A stretch of 64,000 nt of DNA from Motacilla alba alba (GCF_015832195.1 NC_052031.1:12339850-12403849), one strand, 5' to 3'; shown: positions 52,801-63,053, numbered from the stretch's first letter. A program made the numbers and translations. Notes: generated by a model not told the origin, from the sequence alone.

Positions 52801-55800
52801 AACAGGCAAAAATTGCTTATTTTCATAAAAGTTCAATAAATATAAGAGCATGAAGAATGTTTCTATCACAACTACAGTGCTACCTGCACTGCAACCTTTC
52901 TTCTCTGACTTTCTGTCAGTATTAATATTTCATGGTGATTCTGTCTTGACTTTGAACTCAGGCTCTAAGTAACCTCTTTTCATTGCTTATGGGTATAAAC
53001 CCATTGGCCCACACAGGCAAAACTGAGGCTTAAAATTGTCTCTGCAGGCAACAGGGTAGTAAAAAAATATAGGAGCTAGGCTAAAACTGGATTATCCCCA
53101 GGCAGCAGAACACATTACCTTACATGCCTGTGCAGATCTTCAGCAAACACCAATACCAAAACAGTTTAATTAAATACCTCCAGAGATAGTGACTCAAACT
53201 CTTCCTTGAGCAGTCTGTTCCAACACTTGACCACACTTTCAGTGAAGAAATAATAATATCCCAATATTCCTAATATCCAATCTAAACCACCCCTGGTGCA
53301 ACTTGAGGCCATTTCCTTCCGCTCTATCACTTGTTACCTGGGAGAAGGCACTGATCTCATGGCTACACCTCCTTTCAGGTAGCTGTAGAGAACAGTAAGT
53401 TCTGCTCTGAGCTCCCTTTTCTCCAGGCTGAAAACCCCTAGCTCCCTCAGCCGCTCCTCATCAGACTTGTGCTCCAGACCCTTCCCCAGCTCTGTTGCCC
53501 TTCTCTGGACTCACTCCAGCATCTCAGTGTCCCTCTTGTAGTGAGGGGCTCAAAGCTGAGCATGGCACTTGAGATGTGGCCTCACCAGTGCAGCAGGACA
53601 ATCATTGTCCTGGTCCTGCTGGCCACACTATTTCTGGGTCATATTGCTCTAGAAAACCTTTCTTCCCCTCCTTTGGTCACAAGTAAGGAGAACCAGTTTA
53701 AATCCAATTAAAAACTGTAAGCTAATCCACCTCTATAAAAGTCCATGGCTAGCCTTGTGGGGCAGCAAGTCAAACCTGCAACTTCTACGGGACCCTGCCA
53801 AGAAATGTGATTATGCAGATCTCCTGAAATAAGAAGTGAAATTACTACAGCACCAAGAAAATACCAGCAGTTATAATTAAACCTTCAGAATAGTCAGAGG
53901 AAACCATTTAGAACCAATTCTATGGCCAAGAAGCAGAATATACGTCAATATGTCAAAGGAAGTATATATTTTCTTGATAACTGTTTAAGTTTTTTTGAAG
54001 ATCTGTTTCAAAAATATTTCATGGTAACAAAGACAATCTTTGCTCCCTGAGACCCCAAGAATAGAAGGTCTGCCTTTCATTTGTTTGCATGAGATTAAAG
54101 ATAAGCAGCTCTCAAATATTTACTTTGGCATTCTGTATGATCAAAGATACTGTTCACTTAAGTTCAAAATACTATCTAGGTCTTCTGTGAGAAAGAAAAT
54201 ATTTCTCTTTCTCAACCCATTTATTTCTTAGCCTCCTACATAAATATAGTTTTCCTGTTTGTGTGGTACCTCACTGGTGTGCTTTCTGCACACTTCTCTG
54301 ATCTGTACCTGTGAATTACAGGTTGTTTTACTGCTAGGTTCTCACTGCAGATCTACACCATGTTTGACAATGCTTCCACAGAAATAAACTTGCTTGTCCT
54401 GGGGGCTGTGTCTTCTTCTTTATGTCCATAAACTTCTTAGAGATTTCACACCTAATTTCTCAGTTCAGTTCAGAGCTAAGAGCTCTATTTCAAGGGTTGG
54501 TCCTATGCAGTGTGAGGACTTGTAGCATTGAGGACTACACAGGACAGGCTGCATGGACGGCATACCAGTGTGTCAAAGGCAGTGAGACTTTGTGGAAAGT
54601 TTCATCACCAGATAGTTCCCATTACCACAGTGTTACTGGAAGAGGCATCAAAGAGACAGCACTGGGCTACCCTGTCCCAGGATTTGTTATTAAAATCTGG
54701 TATACTGTTTTCTCCAAGGTTCTTGGAAGAGCAGAAGGGAAAGAGGCAACTTTTTGAGGGGAAGAAATAGTTTGTGGAAGAAGGGAGCAAACGTGATCCT
54801 ACTCTAGAACAATTGAATTAATTGTGACGATAAAATCAGACAAGAGATAATGCCCTGATAAAGATACATAATTCTTTCAAGGTGGCCTGTCCCACATTAA
54901 TGCTAAAATAACCGACAGTATTTAGGCACTCACAGTTAATTTTTTTGCTCAGAAGCTCTCACATTGCTGGGGAAGATGAAATTTAGGTCTCCTCATTGTA
55001 ACTATTTACATTGCTACACTGAAAAGTAAAAGAGCGAGTGGGAAGATGGAGAAGTGAGGAAAAAAAAGGGCATCTAAATGACAACTGAAGATGATTTTTT
55101 TTCAGTCCTGTGTTAACCATAATGCCCTTGTAAGAACTGAGGTAATTTTAATTTACTGGTGATCTCAGATCTGGAGTCTGGAATATAGTCGGATAAATAT
55201 TCTTGACTTGTTGAGTCTTCCCATCCCATTCCATGTCAGTTTTACTTAACTGTATATTGCTTTTCTCAGATTTTCTTTCTCATTTTATAATCTACTGGGA
55301 AACCATACATTTTCAAACACACTCAACATTGATAGATCATCTGGATAAACCAGAATAAATTTTCCTTATCTAAATGCAGAATTACTGGAAAGTTGGATGA
55401 AGATTTGTCTTTTAACAAATGGTTGCCAGGCAACTTTCTGCTTTCCATTTCCCCATACTCCCATAAATGCAATTACACGGAATTATGTGTCTTATTACTG
55501 GATTTACTTGAATCTTTGTCATTTAATGCAAAATTTCTGTTATGTTTATTTTACCATATTAAGTTACCCTTAAATTGTCCTTGTAATTTTCGAACTTTGT
55601 TACAATTTTTTTATATTGCTACACAATTTGCAGTCTGGCTTTTCTACCAGAAAAACAAAACAAAATATAACAAAGCAAAACCAAACCCAAAACCAAGTTC
55701 CAAAGCAATGTTTTTTTCCTTCAACCAGTGAAAAGTCCCAAAGTGCTGGACAATTCTGTCCTATTACAAAAAATGTGGAGGAAAATGTTGTGGAACAGGT

Positions 55801-58800
55801 GAAATAGGAGGACATATCCCTAATATTTTTCTAGCAGGAAAAGGTAGGTATTCTGTCTCTGAGCAGGACTCATTTAAATATAGGAGTCCTGAGAAAAACA
55901 GAATATACTTATGCTCCAATAGCTGTTCTGTACACCTGAAAAACTTTTATCTCTACAAGTTCATATTCACTTGCTACCAACAGTTCCCCACTAGACCTGT
56001 CTTCAAAATCTCCTGATGAAAATTCCAAGAAAAAGTGAGCACTATGCAAGGTTATACACTATCCAAGGGACCTCTTTTATATCCTTCCAGCTTGACTTCA
56101 GGCACATGAGCCCCTGGATCTTAGACCACAGTAGTTTCTCCAAGCTTGGAAGGTGGATAGAGAGGTTTGTAAGAAAGAGAATGTGTCAGATTAGGAATGG
56201 GAATTAAAACCACACAAGGGAGAGGACCCGCCTGATAAATGAGGTGTTCATGTGGGCAAAACTAGTGAAATCTGGCCCTGACTTGATCAACACCTCCTCA
56301 CTCTGCGTTAAGTGCAGTGGGCATTCTCCATTTTATCAGCTTATATTCAACTCTTTCTGACAGACAGCTCAAAACAATGCAGCAAGGAACTCATCTGAAA
56401 TTCCAAAACAAGTTTTCTCTAACTGAAATGTGATATAAATAAGAACTCTAGGCACATTTCCCATTTCAAATTTCAAGGCTCTTAAAGTTCTTTTGGGACT
56501 CTCCAGAAATGAATAAAATTCAGCCAAATATTAAACATAAATAGATGATGGAATCTGAATATTGGTCTAACTCTTCACAGTTTTTTTTGATAAAAAAGCA
56601 TACAAAACAAGCACAGAAGATAACTAAAGTCACCACCAAGAATTTACCACTTAACATCAATTACTTACAATCATTATTAAAGTGAAGCACTTGAGGCTTC
56701 TTAGGAAACACTCAATTTCAGCAGTGCCTAGGATCTCTGCATTTTGGAGAAATGATGTAGCAAACACGTGTTTCTAATTATGTTTGCAGTTACAGAAAAA
56801 CAACTGAAATGTATTCTAAGCTCAAATGGAATAATAATGCTTTCCCTTTCTTCATGCTAAGTTGTAGGTTTTTTAACTGTAACAAGACATTGTGACTACA
56901 CTTAGTGTAATTTTAACACAGAATTTCCAACATTTTATATTCATTTGCTATTTCAAATATCTGAAATGTTTCATCAAACAACTCTTTTGCCTCCTAATAG
57001 AAGACTAGAGAAAAATATCAAGGGATTAAATTATTTTATAGTTTGTATATGCTAAGGATTTCAGTATGGTATTAGCCCCTTGGCATATGGCTCTTCTGCC
57101 CAGTCTGTTTCATCAGGTTTGGAATTTTCCTTCTGTGCTGTTTATTTAAAGAGCTTTTCTTACCTCTTTCCTATCATATTTAAAGGTTAAACATTAAGCA
57201 AAGAGAAAGAGTAAGTTCTCCTCTTTGAACAGAGTGCCCTGCCTCCTCTGTCAAAACCCTCATGAAGCCACACAGTTTGGACACAGCACACAGCTCGGTG
57301 TGTCTTATTTGGAGGAGAAGGCAATGCCACCTTCTCAGGGGTTGTTTCAACATCGTAGCAGGGCAACAGGTACAAGCACACTGAACCCACGCTATGACTC
57401 TGGCATTTCTGTCCATATTGCTGGATACCAGTCTCCACAGAATCCCAGGGCTAGGGATATCTGCAGGTGTTTGGCTTGCCTGTGCCTGGTACATCCAAAT
57501 TATCTGGGCAAAATCTTGGACCCATGACAATGCACTAAAGGAACGGAATATTCCTCCTCAAGTTCAGCCCACTGCTCAGAGCAAGTTCAAAACTTCTCAC
57601 TAATTCTGAAGATCATGTCCTGGCTATTTCAAGATGAAGTATCCAAAAATGAAGGAAAACCAAATAAAAAGTTCTGTTTGGAACCTCTCTGGCAATCATA
57701 AAAAAAGCCAGCCACAACACAAGGACTTATAATCTTTACAGTTTTTATTCAGTCATCATGCATTTTTCAATTCATCTCAAATATTCATACACATATGGAA
57801 GACTAACACAAAATTATAATTTCTCTACTCAACAACATTTCAGTCTTCAGCACATATTTCAAAGTATTTTAAAACAAGAAGATAAAAATCACTAATTTAA
57901 GACTGTAAACACTTAGTTTGCAATAAATTGTAGTTATTGGTATGCAATTCTGCATTCCATTTTGGAGATTGGGAAACATTGAAAGCACACACAGAAATAG
58001 CTATACTGCAGATATTTAGAGAATGATACGCCTTGCTTAAGTCATTATTCTAGAGAAAGGTTACAATGAAAGAAAGTAAAGAAAAATGCACTGTAAATAG
58101 ACACTGTAAGTGGAATTTAAAAATAAGATGCCATCCCTCTCACCTGGAACTTCATACACTTATTACAGGAAGCAGACTTCAGAATAAATATGGGAAGTCC
58201 ATAGGAAAAGCCTATTTATTAGCTTTTCAAGTAGAAAAATATTTGTCACTGAATATCCTAAACATTTAATTTAGGTGACAACAACACTTGAAGCCATGCA
58301 TAGGTTATTGTCTGCACAAATGTAGTCAGGTGGAAGTAATGGCATACACATAAATCATAAATACACATGTACAGTCCACTGTACTGCCTTACACTTAAGT
58401 TCTACAATTTTACTTTTTTAATTACTGATGGATGAACCAGGCATCCCTTAATGAAAAATAAACTGCTGCAGAGCCTCCTAAAACTAACAAATAATGACTG
58501 GGAAAAATAATATCCCAAATTCTTTCCCAAGGCTTAGTTCATAACCGTAGTTTTGTTGCCCAGTTCATGGGAAAAAGCAATCCCTACATGGAAAATAAAA
58601 ATATCAGCCACAATCAAGATGGTACAGTGGGTGAGACTATGCTGCTGGCCAACTGGGGCATGCATGGCCCAGAAAAGAGGGCATAGGAGACTGATAAGAC
58701 AGGCATTTCAGGAAAGGACATAGCTTTCCTGCTGTCATCAAATTTCCTTTGGCTACAAAGCTTGAAATCAGGATAGTAAGTAACCAGCACAGTCTTACAC

Positions 58801-58957
58801 TTGCTACTTTTATTGGAACAGGTTTGCAGGAATCAGAAAGGATTTTTTTCTGAAAATACATAGGAGGGAGAGGCCTTTGTATTTCATATATCATCACTCT
58901 GAAAGTGCATTTGGATTTATTCTCTTCATATATTGAACTAACTACAGCATCTTCCAT
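18309..58957 (-). CDS. CCDC146: CCDC146, coiled-coil centriole/flagellar protein, complete coding sequence in 19 exons
   Basis: CCDC146 is a long coiled-coil protein of centrioles and microtubules, needed for sperm-flagellum assembly in mammals and related to algal MBO2. Nineteen - strand exons chain in phase to 2880 nt, 959 residues plus TGA; human is 955. Almost the whole product is heptad-rich and rich in K/E/Q. Landmarks shared with human (from memory): YTLLHEAV near residue 75, [16 protein letters not shown] near 370, [11 protein letters not shown] near 645, [15 protein letters not shown] near 660, [14 protein letters not shown] near 720, [17 protein letters not shown] near 835, GLPPPK near 870, and APFRPSEP near the C-terminus. 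Oddities: a 45-nt cassette exon without a human counterpart and a ten-Glu tract at residues 918-927. The start-codon exon opens at an acceptor, so an untranslated exon lies upstream. FGL2 lies antisense upstream. Confidence 0.96.
18408..18437 (-). repeat. (GAG)10 coding triplet microsatellite
   Basis: Ten perfect CTC units on the + strand, GAG on the - strand, in frame with CCDC146 as Glu x10. No synonymous GAA interruptions, so the tract is expected to vary in length. Confidence 0.97.
19399..19644 (-). CDS. CCDC146: CCDC146 exon
   Basis: 246 nt, phase 0 to 0, acceptor ttttgccttccag, donor gtaagt. Contains [20 protein letters not shown] and [16 protein letters not shown]; human [17 protein letters not shown] and KGLPLNKEIEKEWLKVL. 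Confidence 0.96.
19809..19840 (+). repeat. Poly-A run, 32 bases
   Basis: An uninterrupted run of 32 A in a CCDC146 intron, 164 bp upstream (in transcript sense) of the exon at 19399-19644, where it reads as poly-T. No retroposed gene body or target-site duplication was recognised beside it. Confidence 0.95.
21048..21185 (-). CDS. CCDC146: CCDC146 exon
   Basis: 138 nt, phase 0 to 0, acceptor cttcttgctgcag, donor gtaaga. Contains [16 protein letters not shown] and VSDLTDRM; human KEEKLLEKDFIYEQVSRLTDR. Confidence 0.96.
22678..22806 (-). CDS. CCDC146: CCDC146 exon
   Basis: 129 nt, phase 0 to 0. The acceptor is cttgtttgctag, giving [17 protein letters not shown], which matches human FSQCTDRIKDLEKQF. 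The internal aatgcag 14 bases further on would lose this match. Donor gtaatg. Confidence 0.94.
22807..28119 (-). other. CCDC146 intron, 5.3 kb
   Basis: Flanking exons join at phase 0 as in human, with no missing residues. Holds an ancient 100-bp direct repeat (listed separately), a purine-rich patch near 24010 and a C-rich patch near 27750. No gene is seen. Confidence 0.8.
26021..26456. repeat. Ancient direct duplication, two ~100-bp copies 336 bp apart
   Basis: Copy 1 at 26021-26120 and copy 2 at 26357-26456 share tgtaaatattt, then agtccatgttact.gcactt and aaagaggtctg, at a constant offset of 336 bp. They diverge on both sides. The copies differ at perhaps a quarter of positions by eye, so the event is old. 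Source unknown. Confidence 0.75.
28120..28348 (-). CDS. CCDC146: CCDC146 exon
   Basis: 229 nt, acceptor gctttatttcag, donor gttggt. Contains [20 protein letters not shown] and [14 protein letters not shown]; human IEREEEICIFYEKINIQEK. Confidence 0.96.
28965..29183 (-). CDS. CCDC146: CCDC146 exon
   Basis: 219 nt, acceptor ttatgttaaag, donor gtacat. Phase selects this acceptor over the ttgcag ten bases further in. Ends [18 protein letters not shown]; human EEMVQLRKRYEKAVQHRNE. Confidence 0.94.
29793..29823. repeat. Short tandem duplication, 14-bp unit x2.2
   Basis: Unit agcagtgatgccca occurs at 29793-29806 and 29807-29820, then agc. Intronic. Confidence 0.9.
30032..30196 (-). CDS. CCDC146: CCDC146 exon
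   Basis: 165 nt, acceptor tcatttcttcag, donor gtgagt. Begins [20 protein letters not shown]; human FAKLYDTIRNERNKFVN. Confidence 0.94.
30313..30401 (-). CDS. CCDC146: CCDC146 exon
   Basis: 89 nt, acceptor atttaaatttcag, donor gtaaga. Encodes [20 protein letters not shown] and KKMKKENDK. Confidence 0.93.
31490..31945 (-). mobile_element. CR1 LINE 3' end
   Basis: The + strand begins with agaatcacagaatg, the inverse of the CR1 3' terminus, and continues as antisense CR1 (ctcctccaggctgaacagaa, cacccagcttcccctcaaa). The element is in the same orientation as CCDC146, in the intron between 32171 and 30401, and is 5'-truncated as usual. Confidence 0.92.
32171..32341 (-). CDS. CCDC146: CCDC146 exon
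   Basis: 171 nt, phase 0 to 0, acceptor aatcttctctag, donor gtaaaa. 57 codons, including [20 protein letters not shown] and [12 protein letters not shown]. Confidence 0.93.
33368..33463 (-). CDS. CCDC146: CCDC146 exon
   Basis: 96 nt, phase 0 to 0, acceptor tatttttgtag, donor gtgctg. Encodes 32 residues including [20 protein letters not shown]; human LSERRRELHKEVEVAKRNLA. Confidence 0.94.
34255..34487 (+). mobile_element. CR1 LINE 3' fragment
   Basis: Sense CR1 tail on the + strand: ataaggaagaattttgttca, tttcccagagaggtagttga, tccttccaacccaaatgatt. Antisense to the CCDC146 intron that holds it. Confidence 0.88.
34873..34916. repeat. Short direct repeat, 17 bp x2
   Basis: gcatattagttaccact occurs at 34873-34889 and 34900-34916, with a period of 27 bp. 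Intronic. Confidence 0.9.
36792..36978 (-). CDS. CCDC146: CCDC146 exon
   Basis: 187 nt, acceptor tctatatag, donor gtctgt (weak). Contains [20 protein letters not shown], matching human KQREKERDFRNLRKMELLLK. Confidence 0.92.
37894..38121 (-). CDS. CCDC146: CCDC146 exon
   Basis: 228 nt, acceptor atatatccacag, donor gttaga. Contains [20 protein letters not shown] and [14 protein letters not shown]; human EREHNQLVKLLEL. Confidence 0.94.
38574..38610. repeat. Short tandem repeat, 15-bp unit x2.5
   Basis: Unit gcagagttgcattaa at 38574-38588 and 38589-38603, then gcagagt. Intronic. Confidence 0.92.
39162..39235 (-). CDS. CCDC146: CCDC146 exon
   Basis: 74 nt, acceptor gttttgttactag, donor gtatgt. 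Encodes [20 protein letters not shown] then NQKK; human HHQTIPVQIGKEIEKITRKK. Confidence 0.93.
39747..39776. repeat. Imperfect (AC)n microsatellite
   Basis: A run of cacacacaca interrupted by atg and tca, lying 30 bp from the donor of the CCDC146 exon at 39807. Confidence 0.8.
39807..39980 (-). CDS. CCDC146: CCDC146 exon
   Basis: 174 nt, phase 0 to 0, acceptor catttttaaag, donor gtaaca. 58 codons of coiled coil, beginning [20 protein letters not shown]. Confidence 0.93.
40385..40427. repeat. AT-rich inverted repeat, 11-bp perfect arms
   Basis: TTTATTTTAAA at 40385-40395 and TTTAAAATAAA at 40417-40427 can form a hairpin with a 21-nt loop, about 100 nt downstream of the CCDC146 exon ending at 40524. 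Probably incidental to AT richness. Confidence 0.6.
40524..40581 (-). CDS. CCDC146: CCDC146 exon
   Basis: 58 nt, acceptor tttttactgtag, donor gtaagt. Encodes [19 protein letters not shown], matching the human start LKEEKIIIVKEFEKI. Confidence 0.93.
41078..41122 (-). CDS. CCDC146: CCDC146 candidate 45-nt cassette exon
   Basis: Acceptor with a long pyrimidine tract (ggttttttttcccacag) and donor gtaaat bound 45 nt that encode [14 protein letters not shown] in phase 2-2. Including it gives 959 residues; skipping it gives 944 and a junction (IEC-LREEKK) that aligns better with the human LNSLKEEK. It is therefore probably an optional, lineage-specific exon. Transcript data would decide. Confidence 0.65.
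41123..48182 (-). other. CCDC146 intron, 7.1 kb
   Basis: No further exon is needed for phase. Contains a weak old CR1-like patch near 46.6 kb and a non-repetitive, TAATTA-bearing stretch around 43.9-44.2 kb. Open frames are short and unrecognised. Confidence 0.75.
46540..46690 (+). mobile_element. Possible ancient CR1-family tail
   Basis: The string ttaatctgtggaacgctttg followed by a gccagaagttt-like and aagttcaaaggaat-like stretch resembles the 3' part of old CR1 subfamilies. Badly decayed; by eye only. Confidence 0.35.
48183..48389 (-). CDS. CCDC146: CCDC146 exon
   Basis: 207 nt, acceptor atttaatgcag, donor gtaggt. Encodes [20 protein letters not shown] and continues to HENRLKIE, ending on two bases TG. 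Aligns with the human stretch from TQESEVQLL to FHNQYRLN. Confidence 0.95.
48390..52571 (-). other. CCDC146 intron, 4.2 kb
   Basis: Apart from the short CR1 tail, only AT-rich unique sequence with short chance frames is seen. Confidence 0.75.
48505..48606 (+). mobile_element. CR1 LINE 3' tail, short
   Basis: Contains ccttgggcaggaggttggac and caaacccaaacatggcatcc then tatgat, the decayed sense-strand CR1 end. It lies just upstream of a CCDC146 exon, in the intron between 48390 and 52571. Confidence 0.7.
52572..52654 (-). CDS. CCDC146: CCDC146 exon
   Basis: 83 nt, acceptor gccttccatag, donor gtataa. Encodes [20 protein letters not shown] then LLHEAVI; human has LHAMGKLPGTRMAALKAKYT then LLHDAVM. 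Confidence 0.95.
52655..58798 (-). other. CCDC146 intron, 6.1 kb
   Basis: Intron between the start-codon exon and the second coding exon. Contains one CR1 copy and a GC-richer patch at 57.2-57.6 kb that is open on both strands. An in-phase exon that I could not recognise might still be hidden here, since the N-terminus is poorly conserved. Confidence 0.65.
53170..53645 (-). mobile_element. CR1 LINE 3' region
   Basis: The + strand reads antisense CR1: cttttctccaggctgaaaac, ctccctcagccgctcctcat, cttgtgctccagacccttcc, cttctctggactcactccag, gtggcctcaccagtgcagc. Same orientation as CCDC146. The reading frame is decayed. Confidence 0.93.
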
Positions 58958-58959
58958 GG
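58799..58959 (-). CDS. CCDC146: CCDC146 start-codon exon
   Basis: Acceptor cctttttctgtag is followed by CC and then ATG at 58957-58955 in a perfect Kozak context (CCATGG). 53 codons run to donor gtaaga, phase 0, joining the phase-0 start of the next exon. The protein begins MED as in human and shares spaced residues with the human N-terminus (IY-I-P, S-P-I, L, GK), but is otherwise diverged. An additional in-phase exon between this one and 52654 cannot be excluded. Confidence 0.8.
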
Positions 58960-61900
58960 CTACAGAAAAAGGAAATAGTCAGCAGTAAATTAGATTTTGA
59001 GCTGCAGATCAGATGTCATGGGGGAAATAGAATTAATAAGAACATAATTTTGTGGCTCTCCTTCCGTACAAATATGGTCCTCACCTTAACAGAAGGAATG
59101 ATTTTCTTTGATCACATGAATTTTTAAACATATATTATATTTACAGTTGCTGATATAAATATCGTATCCACTGCTTACATGCTCTGCCAGTGGTGCCTTT
59201 CTGCCTGCTGCCAGAATTTATAAATAAAGCAATGAACAATTTAAGCAAGTAGGAAAGCCATGCAGCCACTAGTTCTATGCAATCTATGTCTGAATAAGAA
59301 TATTAATAACATCAAATGGAACAGGATTGCCTTTCTTTTGTGTTCTAATGTGTTCTCACAGACACATGAGGAGGCTGAATAGGTAGTCCCACAATCCAAT
59401 GGACAACATAAAGACTGCTTGCATGAAGAATTACTACCGAGTAAAAAAAGAAAACAATTTCATTAACCAGAAAGAATTCTAAATCAGAATTTGTTTCTAG
59501 TATGGAATTTTGGTATATATTCCACATTGTGGAAAAACCTGAAAATTAATCTAATTACTTGTCATTCTCTTTCTCAGTCAAAATGTATCACAGAATCACT
59601 GAAGTCTACAAAAAAATCAGAAATATCACTGCAGCAGTTGAATCTAACACATTCCATCTCTGCCACCAAAATGGTTCATATGAATGAGTCCCAATGTACT
59701 TCAGGTTTGTACATAGCAATAATTTGAACTGCTTAGACAAACCTGGATATTTTGCAGCAATTCTTCTGCAGGAGATGTTGATTCCCAGAACAAAGCCAGA
59801 AATCAAACAGATGACAAGCTGTTGTGTTTCAAATTGCCATAGTCGCTAGTTAAATTGACATCTGCCTACAGTCATAACTTTGTTGTTTTCTGCTTGACCT
59901 ACATTCCATTATCTGCCAGAAAAAGAAAAAACCTTACTCTAAAAATTCATGGGAAATGATTCATGCTGGTTTTGATAAATGTTGGATAAACAATCTCAGA
60001 CAAATCTAACAAAATTAAGTTTCTCACTTCTTTAACCTTGTAATCACTGGGAAGTTCTGTGAACAGAATTAAAATCTTCTATAGAATTTCAGAGTACCTT
60101 GAGCTGTCAGTTATTTTCTTTATCTTTAGGAAGATGTCTGTATGATAAAGATATCTCTCCAGTCCACAGGAAAAAAAAAATAGACTCCTAAAAAGTAGAC
60201 TAAAAGAGATTAAAAGCTAAAAGAAAATTAGCTTTAAGTAAAAAGCAAAGACCTTAGCAGAAAAGATTCTGTTACAGTCATCAGCTGTTATTCAGTTAGA
60301 TCCTTTCACAGTTGAAAAAGATTGACTTTTGGGGTTTCTGATTGCTTAAGTTAAAGTTTTTAGTACTATGCAGAACATCTAGATCTAGAGAGACCGCATC
60401 TGGGAAGAAATTTTGTTTATAAACAAACAGCAGGTCTTAGTTAAAATTTGGTCCAATATTTCTGCTATTAGTTAAACTGCATCAGCTTAAGACTACTCAG
60501 TGTCCTTTCTTTTTGCTGAAAAACTCAGATTTGAAACTTTGCTTCACTTATTCCAAGAAGGATAGGAGTCATGAAACATGAAAAAGGCTGTGTCATACTA
60601 TTTTGGGTTCGTGAAGAAATAAAAGAGATGTGACAGATTGTTAGGAATGGACACTCCCTGACAGAGCAGGAAGAAAGGCCAGTACTGAATTACAAGAGTG
60701 CTCCAGGTAGGAGAAGCATACAGACTGGAGGAGAAAGGGATCTTCTGGACTCCAGGCAGACTGGTGACAGCTTAGGAGCAGAACATCAGACCAAGAATGA
60801 AATCACGAGGATAACAGAACAACTCAAGATTACTGAAGTATCATCCAAAGGAGGAAGTAAATATCCCAAAAGGAAGATATATATGGGACTAAGGAATGGA
60901 TGTCTCAGAACAGAGATGTCTAAAGATCTCAGATTCTTCATCTTACTGTCTCAACTTTCTTTTTACATTCATTATGGGCAAAAATTTCTGCCCTTGTAGA
61001 TGTTACAAAGTTCTAAAGATAGTTTAGGCTTTCAATGTAGCACAGCAATCATAAATCACAACAATATTTGTTATACATTTAAATATTTCAAGGCAAATCA
61101 TAGAATGTGGTCTATCAAGGATAATTATTATTCATTTTGCAGATACAGAACAGTTTTTTCCAGTTCAAAGTCACAAAGCAGACAACAGAGTTAATTGTAA
61201 ACTGAACAAACAAGAGTGTGGGGGGAATGTGGCTTCCCAAATAACAAGGATTTAAGAATTCTATTCTATTTCTAAAGCCCCTCCAAAGAGGCTGGTATAA
61301 CTTTTCTCCATTTGACAGTAGCAGCCATACAAAAGAACAAGGCTTCAGAAATACCTGATTTTAGACTGATACAATGAAAAATTAGCACCAAATCAAAAAT
61401 TAAATAAAATAAAAAATTAAAAAAATTTACTTGCAAATTAAAATCATACATTTTATCTTTTACAAACATTTCAGTTTTGATAAAACCGAAGTGATGTCAG
61501 TATCTTACATCTGAATGGCAGGAGGTGGCTTTCACCTTGTTGCTGGGGAACTATCATGATCTGACAGGGGGAGATAGAGTTTTGTAAGAAAGGGAATATG
61601 TCAGAATAGGACATCTAGTTTAGATAACTAACAGCATCATGCCAGGTTCTGGGAACTTCATTTAGAATACAAGAAAGATACATTCAAAACCCAGCTCGTA
61701 GGAAAGTGCCTCAACTTTTGTCCTATGCAGGAATCTGAAGGAATTGTTGCAGGGGTTAGACAAGTAGATCTTTTATACCAAGCCTCCCTCCTGTACTATC
61801 AATATAAGCATGTGATGTGTATAATAGCTAGTAACATTACAGAGATCACAAACCTGTGGATTATATGTGTGACTAATATCTGCTTAATGTTTAATCTGTG

Positions 61901-62998
61901 TTATGAGTAATTTCAAATAGGGTTTAGGGAAAGAAATGGTTCAGATTGGACTAATTAAACAAGAACTGGTGTATATACCCTTTACTTATGCAAGTTATTT
62001 GACTCTTGACTGAGCTGTGAATGCATAAAGGCATATCCATGTAGCCTTGTTTTGAGGTACAAGGAAAATTACAAGATCATTAAAACTGTAAAGGTATCAC
62101 ATGAGAATGGCAAAGGTGGCTGCAGAATGAAAATGGCAATTGTCACCTGGAGAAGTATTTCATCTGGAGCAATCAGTCATGTAAAGTGTATGATTAACTC
62201 TGAAAGTTGATATGAGGCACAATAAAAAGAAGAGCAAGACCTCAAACAGAAGAGAATTCCTCCCTAGGTCTCTGCCTCACTGTAGATTTAGAATTTGGGT
62301 CATTAATCAGAACATCAGGATTTTCTTTGGGTTTCCTGTACAATTAGTCTAACAAGTAGGATCTGATGCATCAAATGGGAAAGTATCTGAAGTTCACTTC
62401 CCTTCATTTAAAAAGGCTCAATAAGAAGTACCCCATATCAGATAATAGTGAATTTTAACTGTGATGTGCCATAGAGATTATGAATATTCCAGATAATTAT
62501 TTTAAGGTGGGCTAGGTGAAATAGTAAGAAGAAAGTGCTGTTGATCCTCCTGAAATTGTGACTCTATACTGAAAAATGTTTGGAACCAAAACTATACGTG
62601 TGTTTCAACATATCTGGGGTTTTAAATAATTTATATTAATATATCTATTAAGTTAAAAATAGGGAAAAGGGGACTGACTGTCAGTAAAGGTATTGCTGTG
62701 ATAAACCTCAAACTGGGAAAAAGGCTGGTTTTCACTTTCTCTACCTGTTTTTTTCCTAAAAAAAATATCCATGTACAACAAGGAATTAAATTAAACTGCA
62801 TAATTTACCAGCACACATGCATTTCATCATCTGGCTTACATACACTAGCTCTGAGTCAGAAATACTCACTGAAATGTGCTACTCTTGCAAGCACTACCTA
62901 ACTTTGCTCTGCTATTAATCACTCGTGATGCAAGCACTCCCACCCATTTCTGAGAACAGTGTAGGCTGTCTGATAACTCACAGGCTTCGAGCTGCCCT
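58960..62998. other. Interval between the CCDC146 start-codon exon and the FGL2 promoter
   Basis: 4 kb of AT-rich sequence. It is CCDC146 5' intron, FGL2 5' flank, or both. It may contain a CCDC146 non-coding exon, but none can be called from sequence. A 40-bp motif near 61570 is shared with 56155. No other gene is seen. Confidence 0.7.
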
Positions 62999-63004
62999 TA
63001 TAAA
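62999..63004 (+). promoter_or_regulatory. FGL2: FGL2 TATA box
   Basis: TATAAA lies 55 bp upstream of the FGL2 ATG, so transcription should start near 63030 and leave a short 5' UTR. It also excludes the in-frame ATG at 62925, which would lie upstream of the start site. Confidence 0.8.
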
Positions 63005-63053
63005 GTTGTTCCACTTCTGCATACTTCCTCATACTGCTCTTTTCTTGGTGAAG

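Noticed and set aside
52884..52912. 29-nt candidate CCDC146 exon (- strand) with a lysine/glutamate-rich reading and donor gtagca
   Set aside because: Its length would break the phase-0 junction between the start-codon exon and the 52572 exon, and the acceptor lacks a pyrimidine tract.
62925..63053. Upstream in-frame ATG extending FGL2 to 249 codons
   Set aside because: It lies upstream of the TATA box. The ATG at 63054 gives the expected MKL start and signal peptide.
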